The notes under the pieces: model-generated
Told to the model about the DNA's origin: nothing
What the model saw: only the letters and a program-made list of their open reading frames with translations
The model's database searches: none
Source of the DNA: Saccharum officinarum
Taxonomy: Eukaryota > Streptophyta > Magnoliopsida > Poales > Poaceae
Length of the DNA: 64,000 nt
NCBI GenBank assembly: GCA_020631735.1
Contig: CM036209.1
Coordinates: 7,849,451 to 7,913,450, forward strand
Reading direction: 5' to 3'
Position numbers and translations under genes: made by a program
Part shown: positions 34,896 to 46,151 of the stretch, one piece after another
Position numbering within the stretch: the first letter of the stretch is position 1
Layout: each line of letters begins with the position of its first letter

Positions 34896-36894
34896 ATGAG
34901 CAAGGAGGACGTGCTCAAGGTGCAGGTGAGTGAGGAGTTTGCTCTGCTTTGCTTCTTGCCGACTCAACTACCACACACACGCACACACGAACACACCTTC
35001 CATGTTCATGTCGTTTCTTGTGTCTGCTGCGATTTTCATCACGCACACACTGTTCAGTTAGTTCTCTGAACATTTCTGTTTTTCTTCTGTTGGATGATTG
35101 GTTGGTTCCCAGACCTGCGTGCTGAAAGTGAATATTCACTGCGATGGGTGCGAGAAGAAGGTCAAGAAGATCCTCCACAAGATTGATGGTAACAAACAAA
35201 CATTTTTCTAAGCCAAATTGCTTCATTTCTTTTGTTTCCTCTTCTGTTCTGTTGTGCAGTTGTGCTCGCTGCTCGCCAGTGTCTGTTCAGCTTTGCTGCA
35301 TGCTTTGTTCTTCTTGTATTTTTTTAAAAAAAAAGCTTCTTTTTCCCCTAATCTCTTATTAAGTAGAGTACAGTAAGAGAAATGAAAAGTGCTGGGCTGA
35401 TCTGCAGGTGTGTACCAGAGCAGCATAGATGCGGAGCAGGGGAAGGTGACGGTATCCGGCCTCATGGATCCGTCCACCGTCATCAAGAAGCTCAACAAGG
35501 CCGGCAAGCCGGCGCAGGTGTGGGGCGCCAAGCCTGGCGTGGTCAGCCAGCTCCAGAAGCTGCAGCTTGGCGGCGGCGGTGGCGGTGGGAAGGACAAGCA
35601 GCCCAAGGGTGGTGACGGTGGAGGCAAGGGCCAGCAGCCCAAGGGTGGCGGCGGCAAGGGCCAGCAGACCAAGGGCGGTGGCGGCGGCGGTGCGGGCGGG
35701 AAAGACGCGAAGATGATGATGCCGCAGCCGACGCCACAGCAGATGCAGCAGCTCATGCAGATGAAGGGCATGAAGCTGCCTCCCGAGCTCCTCATGAGCA
35801 TGGGCGGCGGCAAGATGCCGCCGTTCCCGGCGGCCGCGGTCGCGCCGCCGGCGGCGGCGGCGGGCAAGGACCCCAAGGCCGTCAAGTTCAGCTACCCCGA
35901 GGAGGACGAGTTCGGGGACGACGGCAGCGAGTTCGACGACGAGTTCGATGACTTCGACGATGAGGATGATTTCGAGGACGACGGGTTCGACGACGACGAC
36001 CTGTACGGCGACCCCAAGATGGCGATGAAGCCCGTCGCCATGCCGCCGGCCGCCGCCGGGGGCGACAAGAAGGGTGGCAAGAAGGGCGGCGGCGGCGGTG
36101 GCGGTGGGAACGAGATCCCCGTCCAGATGAAGGGCAACGCGCACAACGGCGGCGGCGGCAAGGACTCGGGCGGGAAGCAGAACCAGGGAGGCGGCGGCGG
36201 AGGCGGGAAGAACGGTAGCGGCTCGCAGGCGCCGCAGAACGGCAAGGGCGGCGGGAACGGGAACCAGCAGGGTCAGCAGGGCAAGAAGGGAGGCGGCGGT
36301 GGGCAGCCTGCCGGTCCCGGCGCCCCGATGATGGGCGGCATGGCAATGCCACCGCCGCAGCAGCAGCAGCCGGGCCCGGGCATGATGATGAGGCCGCCGA
36401 GCATGATGGGCGGCGCCGGTTTCCCCGGTGGCATGGGGCAGGCCATGGGCCAGATAGGCGGCACGCCGATGGGCTACCACCAGCACATGGGTGGGGGTGG
36501 CAATGACATGCAGATGCAGCCTGGCGGTGGCGGTGGCGGTGCCGTGCATGGCATGCCAGCCGGCGGCGGCATGCCTGGAGCTGCTGGGTTCTACCAAGCC
36601 GGTGGCGGTGGCATGCCGTCCGGGCCGCCGGAGATGATGCAGGCGGCCGGGAACCCCATGGCCATGGCGCAGGCGCAGCAGCAGCAGTACATGGCGATGA
36701 TGCAGCAGCAGCAGATGAATGGTCACGGCGGCGGCCCCGGTGGGTACCCGGCGATGGGGTACGGGTACGGGTACGGCCGGCCGGCGATGCAGTACCCGCA
36801 GCCGCCGCCGTACTACTACCACCCGATGCCGCAGCGGCACCCGCACGACAACATGTTCAGCGACGAGAACCCCAACAGCTGCGCGGTGATGTGA
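34896..36894 (+). CDS. HIPP33-like: Heavy-metal-associated isoprenylated plant protein (HIPP32/33/34 group)
   Basis: There are three coding exons (34896-34925, 35113-35188, 35408-36894) with GT-AG introns, giving 530 residues. The ATG opens [10 protein letters not shown], the usual start of this group. Residues about 9-75 are an HMA fold: [17 protein letters not shown] has the metal-binding CxxC (Cys20, Cys23), followed by [19 protein letters not shown] Lys/Gly-rich linker follows, then an Asp/Glu-rich segment (about 200-235), then Gly-, Met- and Gln-rich low complexity. The C-terminus CAVM is a CaaX farnesylation box. HIPPs bind transition metals and associate with membranes or nuclei through the lipid. 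Length and layout match the long HIPP subgroup. The open frame on the opposite strand of exon 3 is a composition artefact. The family call is secure; the exact member is inferred. Confidence 0.93.
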
Positions 36895-37324
36895 TCATGT
36901 CAAAGGTCGCTGCGGCCTGCCAAGCTGTTTCTCCTGCCTGCTTCTTCCGAAGGATGGAGAGGTGTGGTGAGGTCAAAAGGTGATCGATCATGGGTCAGCG
37001 TCACCATGGTTGAAACAAAGTCCCTGGATTGGAGAAGCTAGTAGCAGCAGTAGCTAGAATGGCCCCACTCCCCTTTTCTTTTTTTTTCTTTTCACTACTA
37101 CTAGTATTTCTCTTTCTTTTTTCTAGCTTTATTTTCACCTTTACTTTCTTTGGACAAAAGGGAAAAAAAAAGCAACTTCCTTGAAGGCGAAGGTAGGTAT
37201 AGTAGTAATTATCAATAGTGGTGGTCATAAGACATGATGATGGTGGTTGTTCATGAGTTTATAGTAGTAGCTCCATGCCCCCCTTCTTGCTCCACGATGT
37301 GATATGTATGGAGAATGTGATGTG
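36895..37324 (+). other. 3' UTR and flank of the HIPP gene
   Basis: T-rich tracts near 37077-37140 follow the stop codon. No single poly(A) signal is decisive. No further gene is seen up to the MITE at 37533. Confidence 0.45.
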
Positions 37325-37428
37325 TATGGAGGTGGCATGGTAGAAAAACATGGTTAATCTCAATGTGCTTTCGATATGGTATGGAGGTGGCATGGTAGAA
37401 AAACATGGTTAATCTCAATGTGCTTTCG
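37325..37428. repeat. 55-bp tandem duplication downstream of HIPP
   Basis: Two copies of a unit starting TATGGAGGTGGCATGGTAG (37325 and 37380). The shared 49 bp are identical by eye. It lies in the probable 3' UTR or just beyond. Confidence 0.88.
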
Positions 37429-37532
37429 AGTGCCGTGTCTGTCCCTAGTGGAATGGAATGTTTTGCCAACTCTGGTGTCCTCATCTTTTATGGCTTCCTG
37501 CATGCTGATTGTCTAAAACTTTAGTCATCTAA

Positions 37533-37775
37533 GGTCCTGTTTAGTTCCCTGAAAATTTTGCAAAATTTTTTAGATTTCTCGTCACATCGAATCTTTAGAC
37601 ACATGCATGAAACATTAAATATAGATAAAAAATAAAACTAATTACATAGTTTAGACGAAATGGACGAGACGAATCTTTTAAGCCTAATTAGACCATGATT
37701 GGACAATATTTGCCAAATAACAACGAAAATAGCTACAGTGCTATTTTGCAAAATTTTTTGCATCTAAACCAGCCC
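37533..37775. mobile_element. Tourist-like MITE, 243 bp, TSD TAA
   Basis: Termini GGTCCTGTTTAG and CTAAACCAGCCC; TAA at 37530-37532 and 37776-37778. Same core as 32517, 53652 and 55604. Confidence 0.82.
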
Positions 37776-37778
37776 TAA

Positions 37779-38199
37779 ATTTGTCTAAAACCATGTAAAT
37801 TTTAGTTAGATGAAGACTTCACGCGAGACAAACGTTAACTAATTTAGAACTCAAACAGATGAGCTAAAAGGACCAATTGTTCGTGAAGCCAAGAACTGTT
37901 AGCCAACTAGTGGTAAATAGGAAACGGGGACTGAACTAAAAAGTGCTAAAGTTTGACGAAAAAGTCACTCCTGCCCAACTATCTATCTCATTGCAGAGTG
38001 CGTCATAAGATAATGGAGAGCCGGGTACATGGGTGAAGAGAAGAGTAAGAAATGAGAGCTAAGACTAATAATACGACATTCTTACAATCTATTCAATTCG
38101 CTAATTTATTACTCAAGTACTTAACTTATTTATGGATTATTTGTTTCTTGTAAAATTTATTGGTTCTCGTGTATAAGTGTTGTAAACTTATAACTCGCT
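37779..38199. other. Gene-free DNA
   Basis: AT-rich sequence without recognised features. It leads into the tandem repeat. Confidence 0.4.
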
Positions 38200-38617
38200 T
38201 CTCTTTTATCTCCACCTTAGGATACAGTACACCAAGTAAACTTACTGCTCGTTTTCCTCCACCTTATGATATAGTCCACCAACAACCTATTGCTACACTT
38301 GCTCGGAGTGGCTCGCTTGAGCGCAAGGTGGCTGAGTGGCTCGCTTGAGGGAAGATGGCTTGCTTCTCTTTCTTTTCTCTAATCCACCTTAGGATATAGT
38401 CTACCAACAAACCATTACTATACTTGCTTGGAGCAGCTCGTTTGAAAGCAGGATGGCTCACTACTCTTTTCTCTCCTCCACCTTAGGATATAGTCCACCA
38501 ACAACCTACTATGCTTGCTTAGAGTGGCTCAACAATCTACTATGCTTGCTTAGAGTGGCTCGCTCGAGGACAGGACCATTACTATAGTTTCTTGGAGTGG
38601 CTCGCTTGAGGGCAGGA
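38200..38617. repeat. Degenerate tandem repeat, left part
   Basis: Repeats of a unit of roughly 137 bp built of CCACCTTAGGATATAGTCCA, ACCTACTATGCTTGCTTAGA, GTGGCTCGCTTGAGGGCAGG and ATGGCTCGCTACTCTTTTCT modules, with deletions between units. It continues at 48061 beyond Element C. Confidence 0.8.
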
Positions 38618-38622
38618 CCATT

Positions 38623-40038
38623 TGAAAGCCCAAGTTTGGTTTTGGTAATTAATGACACCAAGTTGCTAATGCCATGTGTTAAGTGTTTTGAGTTAGGCAT
38701 AAGCAACATATGTGATGAAGGTGTATGTGGCAAGGAGTGGTGGCCACAAGATCACAAAGAGATGGTGTATGGACATGAAATGATGATCATGGTGGAGATG
38801 CACATAAAATGAGGGATATGATGATCAAGAAGGATCTAAGAGCGCAAGGCAAAGGTATAACCATAGGGGTTTTTCTTTTGCCAGTCTAAAATCAGTAGAT
38901 AAGTGATTGACCGGGTTTAGGATACATAGCCGACTATCAAGAGGGGCAATCATGATTAGCTCGGGAATCAAGTGCCACTAGATCAATGTCTTGAGCATAT
39001 GCATTAGGATCTAGTTGAGAGCTAACATAACGCCTTGGAAAATGTTTGTGAAATGCTAACACACATGCACACGGTGGTGTACACTTTGTGGTGTTAGCAC
39101 TTTTTTGCGAAGGCGATGGAGTTTAAGCGGTAAAGAGAGCTTTGTGTTCCTCTCTCCCTCCCACCGAGCTTGCGAGGCGGGATTCGGCGCTTTTTGGGGA
39201 AGTGAAATGCCTATTTTCTACTGCGCCGGAAGACGGAAAAGAAACGGAGGCGAACGGCGGTCACTGTGGTGACCGGACGCTGCACCGGACGCGGTTGCGG
39301 TTTGACCGGACGCGTCCGGTCAGTTCAACACGGCGCAGTGAGGGTTTGTGACCGGACGCTGGTCTGGCTTGACCAGCGCGTCCGGTCAGTTCTCCTGTGC
39401 GTAGAAGAAGAGCGCGCGACCGGCACGTCCGATCCCTCACGGAACCGGAGCGTCCGGTCAGGCGTCTAGAGGGGCAGAGCGAAGCGGAGTGCTGATCGAA
39501 CGCGCGGCGCGTCCGGTCACGTGCGATCGGACGCGTTCGGTCGTAGTGGGAGCTTACTGGACTCCGACCGGATGTCAGGTGCGGCGCATCTGGTCATACG
39601 CTAGGGCGCGTCCGGTCATACGCTAGAGCGCGTCTGGTCATAGCAACGGTAACTTCTAACGCGCACTGTTCACGCTTGTCCTGTAGTGACCGGACGCGTC
39701 CGGTCACCCTGACCGGTGCGTCCGGTCAACACGTTTTGAATTGTGTCGTCCGGTAACGGCTAGCTGCGTACCCCTTCGCTATAAATAGAAGATGTCCGGG
39801 GTTTGAGGATAACTCTTGCATATTTTTGAGACCTAGAGACATCCTTTGAGCTAGAGAACAACCCCTCCACTCATCTCTTTGATTAGTTGCACATCTTGAG
39901 TGAGATTGAGTGAGATTCAAGTGCATTGCTTAAGAGTTGCATTCTAGAGGCACTTGATCTTCGAGTTGCTGCGGATTTCTTATTACTCTTCCGTGTTTCC
40001 CGACACGGTAGACGGCTTGGAGCAGCGGAGGTGATTGA
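38623..40038 (+). repeat. Truncated 5' LTR of Element C
   Basis: Matches 46152-47512 closely and begins TGAAAGCCCAAGTTTGG. A TATA box (CTATAAATAG) lies at 39779-39788. At 40039 the match stops. The last 548 bp of the LTR, the PBS and the first part of gag are deleted, so the LTR runs directly into gag. Confidence 0.87.
39260..39730. repeat. GACCGGACGCG motif array in 5' LTR of Element C
   Basis: Contains perfect 18-bp palindromes GACCGGACGCGTCCGGTC at 39304-39321 and 39688-39705, plus many half-sites and C-to-T variants. It lies just upstream of the TATA box. Confidence 0.87.
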
Positions 40039-40064
40039 CCGCACACCGCAAGTCAATCAATAGA

Positions 40065-42026
40065 GAAGTGTGGAAGGTCACCGAAACAAAATTTGAGGTT
40101 GCTAATCCAGAAGCACATACACCGGTGGAAGAGAATAAGCTCTAATGCAATGACATTGCCATTAGTGCTCTTCATGAGGCACTAGATGACAAGACCTTTG
40201 AGTAAGTAAAGAACATTGAGATTGCTCATGATGCTTGGGCCAAGCTAGAAGAAACTTTTGAGGGCACCGAAGGCACAAAGACCGCTAAAGCATATATCTT
40301 GCAAGAAAAATTTTCAAGCTTCAAGATGCAAGATGATGAGAGTGTAACAGAGATGTTTCATAGGTTGCAAGTCATTGTCAATGAGCTCAAGGCACTTGGT
40401 GAGGAGGTCAAGGACAACCAATTCTCTATGAAGTTCTTGAGAAGCTTGCCCAAGAGATTTGATACATTGATCACCGTGCTAGTGAGGACTACATTGAAGG
40501 ATTCAACTCCTCAATAAATATTTCAAGAAGTGATGACCGATGATTCATATAGAGAAGATGATGAGAAGGATGAGTTGGTCAAGAAGAAGAAGGAAAATGA
40601 AAAGAAAGATGATGAAAAGAAGAAGAGTGTGGCATTTAAAGCCACCACATCCAAGGGCAAATCCAAGATTGAATCATCAAGTGATGAAGACTCAAGCTCT
40701 TGTGATAGTGATGACATTGATGAGAAGATAGCTCTTTTTGTCAAGCAATTTGGGAAATTTATGAAGAAGAAGGGTTTTCGTGCAAGAAGGAGGAAGAACT
40801 CTTATAAGAAGAATGAGCAAACCATAAGATGTTTTAGATGTCATAGCAAGGACCATCTCATTGCAAAGTGTCCTTATGATAGTGATGATGAAGATGCTAT
40901 CAAGAAGGAGAGGAAGAAGCAAAAGAAGAAGCAAGAAAAGAAGGAGAGTTCTCATAAAAAGAAGAATGACTCTCATGTTGGTACATAGGATAGTGATGAT
41001 TCCTCAAGTGATGATGAGGATGACAACAAGAGCAAGAAGAAGGAACATGCTAGCATTGCCATCTAAGAGAAGGTCTCCCTCTTCGACACTCCATCATGCT
41101 TCATGGCTAAGGCCGCTAAGGTATCATCCGACGATGAGAGTGATCATGATAATTCTAGTGATAGTGATAGTGATGAAGAAGAATTCACTAAAGATGAACT
41201 AATCACTATGCTAGAAGATTGCACTCAACATTTTAAAGAATCTAGAAAGGAGTGCAAGAGCTTGCTTAAGGAAAAGAAAAACCTTATGCAAGAACTTGAT
41301 GAGTTTAGGGCATCTTATGAGAGTCTAAAGGTAGACCATAAGAAGCTTCAAAAGTCTCACACTAAGCTTGAAGAAGCTCATTTCTCTCTAGTTGAAAAAT
41401 GTGAAAACATGCCAACTAATGTTGAGAAAGCTAAAACTTGCAACATAGGCATATCATGTGATATAATTAATGAATCCTTTCATAAGCTTATTGTTGTTGC
41501 TCCCACTAACCCTTCATGTAGCTCATCTACATCATCCTCATCTAGTAGTGATGGTTTCACTTGTGACTCCACACTTATAGTTGAGAATGAAAATCTCAAG
41601 AAGGAGGTAAAAGAGCTCAATCACACCTTAGCTAAGGCTTATGGTGGTGAGGACCGCTTGCTTATGTGCTTGGGTAGCCAAAGAGCTTCTCTCTACAAAG
41701 AGGGATTGGGCTATAACCCCAAGAAAGGCAAGGCCGCCTTTGCTCCTCACAAGACTCGGTTTGTGAAGAACAATGGTAGCTATTGCAAAGTGTGCAAGCA
41801 AGTTGGTCACATAGAGCAACAATGCATGAACAAGAAATCCAATGCTAATGCATCCTCAATTAAGTTTGATTCCTTCTATATACTTACCAAGGGTACAAAT
41901 AGTGTTCATGCTAAGTTCATTGATGCACCATGGATGGGCTCAAAGAAGAAAGACATTTGGGTACCAAAGAGCTTGGTCACTAACCTTGGAGGACCGAAAC
42001 AAGTTTGGGTACCTAAAAAGAATTGA
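40065..42026 (+). pseudogene. Gag remnant of Element C
   Basis: The frame lacks its start, removed by the LTR-gag deletion. Conserved capsid-like text includes YILQEKFSSFKMQDDESV and FLRSLPKRFDTLI. The first zinc knuckle is CFRCHSKDHLIAKC (about 40835). Then come an acidic Ser/Asp-rich region and a long coiled coil (41103-41400). The second knuckle is CKVCKQVGHIEQQC (about 41785). The frame ends WVPKKN at 42026. In-frame stops lie near 40144, 40205, 40515, 40986 and 41064. The double knuckle with coiled coil parallels Gag of Element A. Confidence 0.85.
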
Positions 42027-42034
42027 TCTTGTCT

Positions 42035-42090
42035 TGTAGGTCAATTACAAAGCTGGAGGAAGGCATTGGGTGCTTGATAGTGGGTGCACT
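42035..42090 (+). pseudogene. Protease N-terminal remnant of Element C
   Basis: Encodes HWVLDSGCT with the aspartic-protease DSG motif, then breaks off at 42090 at the foreign segment. Confidence 0.8.
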
Positions 42091-44095
42091 TATAACAGAA
42101 CCGCCCAATTATACGAGATTAAGTAGGAAAATCATCCAACGGAAGGACAATTTAACAAACTTAAGCCCGTATAACCCGGTAGTCCGTGAAATCTCGACGG
42201 ATTTCAAACCCTTTCACATAACAGCCAAGATCGTACTAAGTTTAGCGGTCACCATCATAAGTACATAAATGTTCGCGGCATAAAATACATCGGAGTTTAA
42301 ACATAGTTATTACAAAACAGGTTTGAATAAAAGTAGCGGAAGCGGTAGTTCAAATCACGCACACACACAACATTTTGGAATAAAGTGTCAGCTTGTGATC
42401 ATCTCCAGCAAAAGCATCAGACGAGAAGTACGAATGACCATTGTCCATGGTCCTATGTTTCGCCCATTGCAGGATAGAGACAGTTGATACAATAACCGTA
42501 GTACATCTGTCCATCTGCAACAAGTGGGAACAAAGCCCTGAGTACGAGAAGGTACTCAGCTAGACTTACCCGTCATAAACCAGAAATAAAAGACACCAAG
42601 GAATCATGATAGACTTTTTGGTGGGGTAGCTGACACATTTGCAAAAAGGCATTTTTAGCATTTAGGAAAACTTTTACAAAAGCTTTGCATCAAGTTAAAT
42701 CTTTATTAACATGTCAACTACATTTGCACCTGTACTAAAGTAACATGTAATTAAACAGGCAATGATAACCAATGATCATTAACAACTTCCATTATGTCAT
42801 AACTCATATAACTGTCCAAGTGTTCCATCAATATTACTACGATGAAGTAGCTCAAGTCAAGTGTTCACTATCCAGTGAACGATGGTGATTCGAATTGATT
42901 ATTAACCAGCTGGTAAGTTATTCCTCACACAAACCTCACTCACCCGCTAAAGTGAGGTGTTGGTCGCCGAGTCAACCATTCAGGTAAAGTCGCGAGCTTG
43001 CCAGGAACCACTTGTACCCGGGGGCCGCCCGACTGCTCTTTGGCCTTATCATCGCGCCCCCGTATCCTGCCACTACTGCTCCGGTACAGTGCGTTGCGGG
43101 CAATCCACTCGGCCCGAATAATCTTCCAGTTTCGCGGTCGGAAGGTACTTTATCCGGCCAGCTAAATGTGAGGCATGCGTTCAACATGACCCGAGGGACA
43201 ACAACGGACGGTCCTTAATCGACACAGACGGAAAACACTACAGTCCGAAACCCTGCAAGTTTCCGCCCGGTCTCAATTTCATTTCACACTTAGTTATATC
43301 ATGACTTCATAGTTATCCAAACAGATCTAGGTAACCACCTATAGCTCGCAGGTGACAGGAAATCACCCGACTTCTACCGGTCTAAGCCAGCTAAGCATTG
43401 ACTCGACTGCGGATACCAGGGTAACAAGGATATAGTATAACAAAGGTAAGCAAGGTATAATGCAGCAACGTTTGCAAACAACTCCTAAACGTAATGCATC
43501 AAATTAAGTAAAGTTAATAATAAATTATTTGCAAACCGGGAGAGAAATGCTCCGGGGCTTGCCTCTCTCGAAGGAACTCGGACGGTGATCGGGGCACTCC
43601 GGGAGATCTTCACCGATCTCTTCTTCGGCTTCTGTCACCTCCTCCTGCTGCACCTCGATCTGCTCCTCTGGCTCCTCGGATAAGACGACTGGGTTCTCGG
43701 TTTGCGATCCTGTATGATGCAATGCGCGTAAGTGATTATGCAAGTGTGCATCGAAGGAGATGAATGCAATGAATATGTTGAAATGCAAGGTAGTCAACAT
43801 CATCCAAGAAACTATACACTACAAGCACATGTCATCTACTGCATTCTCTTCTACTACTATTATGTTAAGTTAACCTATCTTATGAAATGCTTAAAAGATA
43901 CACCAAAGCTTTACTAATTTCTTAATCACACTTAAAGCAACACTTGCTTAAACCCTAAGTAATAATAGTAGGTTTGAATAGCAACATATATTTCTGATGC
44001 TCCTAAAAATCTAAGAAAATTACAGTATCATAATACTACTCTAAACAGACTACTATAAAAAATTCATGGCATTTGGATAAGTAAACCATCCTATA
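42091..44095. mobile_element. Unidentified 2.0 kb segment replacing IN and part of RT in Element C
   Basis: Between the protease remnant and YVDDI lies sequence unrelated to Copia pol. It begins TATAACAGAACCGCC and includes CCCGGTAGTCCGTG and a GC-rich block at 43010-43210. A minus-strand frame (43525-43803) with an acidic Glu-rich segment matches no domain I know. No matching target duplication was found at its edges. It may be part of another LTR element brought in with a deletion. Confidence 0.5.
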
Positions 44096-45077
44096 CAAAA
44101 ATGACTTGTTTGTGTTGTAAATCTATGTGGATGACATTATCTTTGGATCAACTAACCAAGACTTTTGTGAAGAGTTTAGAAATATGATGGCTAATGAGTT
44201 TGAGATGTCTATGATTGGAGAGCTTAGTTACTTCCTTGGACTTTAAATCAAGCAAATGAAGAATGACACTTTTGTAAGTCAAGGGAAGTACATCAAGGAC
44301 ATTATCAAGAATTTTGGATTGCAAGATGCTAAACCAATGAGTACACCAATGGGCACAAATGATCAATTGGGTGTTGATGCTAGTGGCAACAAGGTAGATC
44401 AAAAGCAATACCGGTCTATGATTGGAAGTTTGCTCTATATCACCTCTTCTAGGCCGGATGTGATGTTTAGTGTGTGCAAGTGTGCAAGATATCAAGCTTC
44501 ACCTAGAGAAAGTCACTTGAAAGCAACCAAGAGGATATTGAGATATCTTAAGGGCACTCATAATGTTGGACTATGATATCCCAAGGGGTCTAATTTTGAG
44601 TTAATTGGATATTCGAATTCCGACTATGGTGGATGCAAGATTAATAGAATGAGCACAAGTGACACTTATCAATTGCTTGGAAAGTCTCTTGTTTCATGGT
44701 CATCTAAGAAACAAAATAGTGTTGCACTATCTACCGCCGAGGCCGAATACATTAGTGCCGGTAGTTGTTGTGCACAATTGCTTTGGATTAAGGCCACCTT
44801 GAATGATTTTGGAATCAAGTTCAAGAATGTGCCATTATTTTGTGACAATGAAAGTGCTATCAAGATGACACAAAATCCGGTTCAACATTCAAGAATGAAG
44901 CACATTGATATAAGGCATCACTTCATAAGAGACCATCAACAAAAGGGTGATATTAGCATTGAGAGCATTGGCACCGAAGATCAACTAGCCGACATCTTTA
45001 CAAAGCCACTTGATGAGAAAAGATTTTACAAGTTGAAGAATGAATTGAACATACTTGACTTCTCCAACTTGAAATGA
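44096..45077 (+). pseudogene. RT C-terminal part and RNase H of Element C
   Basis: Starts just before the RT motif YVDDIIFGSTNQD. It continues with MIGELSYFLGL and DQKQYRSMIGSLLYI, then RNase [20 protein letters not shown], and ends [10 protein letters not shown]…LDFSNLK with a stop at 45075-45077. In-frame stops lie at about 44119, 44244 and 44573. It corresponds closely to the end of Element A pol. Confidence 0.88.
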
Positions 45078-46151
45078 GTGCAACCCCACATTCTTATATG
45101 ACATGCCTCCTCTTCGACAATGCAAGGTAAAGTTGTTTGGCATATCATTAATACTTTGCTAAGGACATGTTTAGAACATATAGACATATTGCATGACAAA
45201 TAGGCTCATTCATGAAAATCAAATGTTTTTGATGGATATATGGTACCACTATTGCCTCTATGTTTGATTGATCTAGTGGTAGCATATGACATGTTTATGG
45301 GCTTGCAACCTAGTGTTGAATCTAGAAAATGAGCTCATGATGTGTAATTCAACATGGTCAAGATAACTCTTATACTTTATGAGGTGTGAAGAAGCTTGTT
45401 CTTGGATCAAACCAAATTACATATTCTAGGCAAGTGATCTAGATTGAACCATAATTTGGACTCCCTCATATTGATTGACTTATCTCTCACTAAAATTAAC
45501 ACCTTTTTGGTGATTGTTAACAAAGGGGGAGAGAAAAAGTCACAAAGATAGAAAAGTCACAAGATAAAAAGTTAAGTTGCAAAGAGGAGAAAGATATAGT
45601 AAGGGGGAGAGAATGACATTAGAAAGAGATCAACTAAAATTGAGCACACAGGTAGAGGGAGCAAGCTCATGAATTATTTGTTGCATTTGTATGTGCATTA
45701 ACATGATGAATTGTTGCATTGCAAAGCTTAAATTCATATTCATGATTGAATGGTGATTGCTAGAAATAGAATTTGAATGATGATTTGTGAAGATTAGCTT
45801 TACAAGTGGTATCTAGACACCTTTTGCTTATAATGTTGATCTTACGGGGTATTTTAGTGTTTGTGATCTTTACAAGTGATGTATTACAAGTGGTGTCTAG
45901 CTACATCGATGCTAAGGATGGTATATAAAGGCAACTCCGATTGGTATCACGCTTCAAAGGTCCATTCTATATACCTTAGCATCAATTTGATAGTAGTAAC
46001 TCTCCCAAAATTCAAATCCATACATATGTGCACAATTGATTCAAACTCATGAAAGCACATATGTAGGGGGAGCTAATACTATCAAAATTGAAAATTGATT
46101 TCATTTCATATCTTTGTGATGGTTGTCATCAATTACCAAAAAGGGGGAGAT
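45078..46151 (+). other. 3' untranslated region of Element C with repeated polypurine tracts
   Basis: Non-coding. AAGGGGGAGA-like tracts recur near 45523, 45600 and 46063 before the final AAAAAGGGGGAGAT at 46138-46151, directly upstream of the 3' LTR. Multiple polypurine copies here are a known Sirevirus trait. No env-like frame is present, unlike Element A. Confidence 0.72.

Noticed and set aside
35359..36846. 495-residue open frame on the minus strand, rich in His, Arg, Leu and Ala
   Set aside because: It is the antisense of HIPP exon 3. The GC-rich third positions of that exon keep the opposite frame open; there is no domain and no splice logic.
38597..38812. Plus-strand frame repeated at 46123-46341
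   Set aside because: It is the start of Element C's LTR, present in both LTRs.
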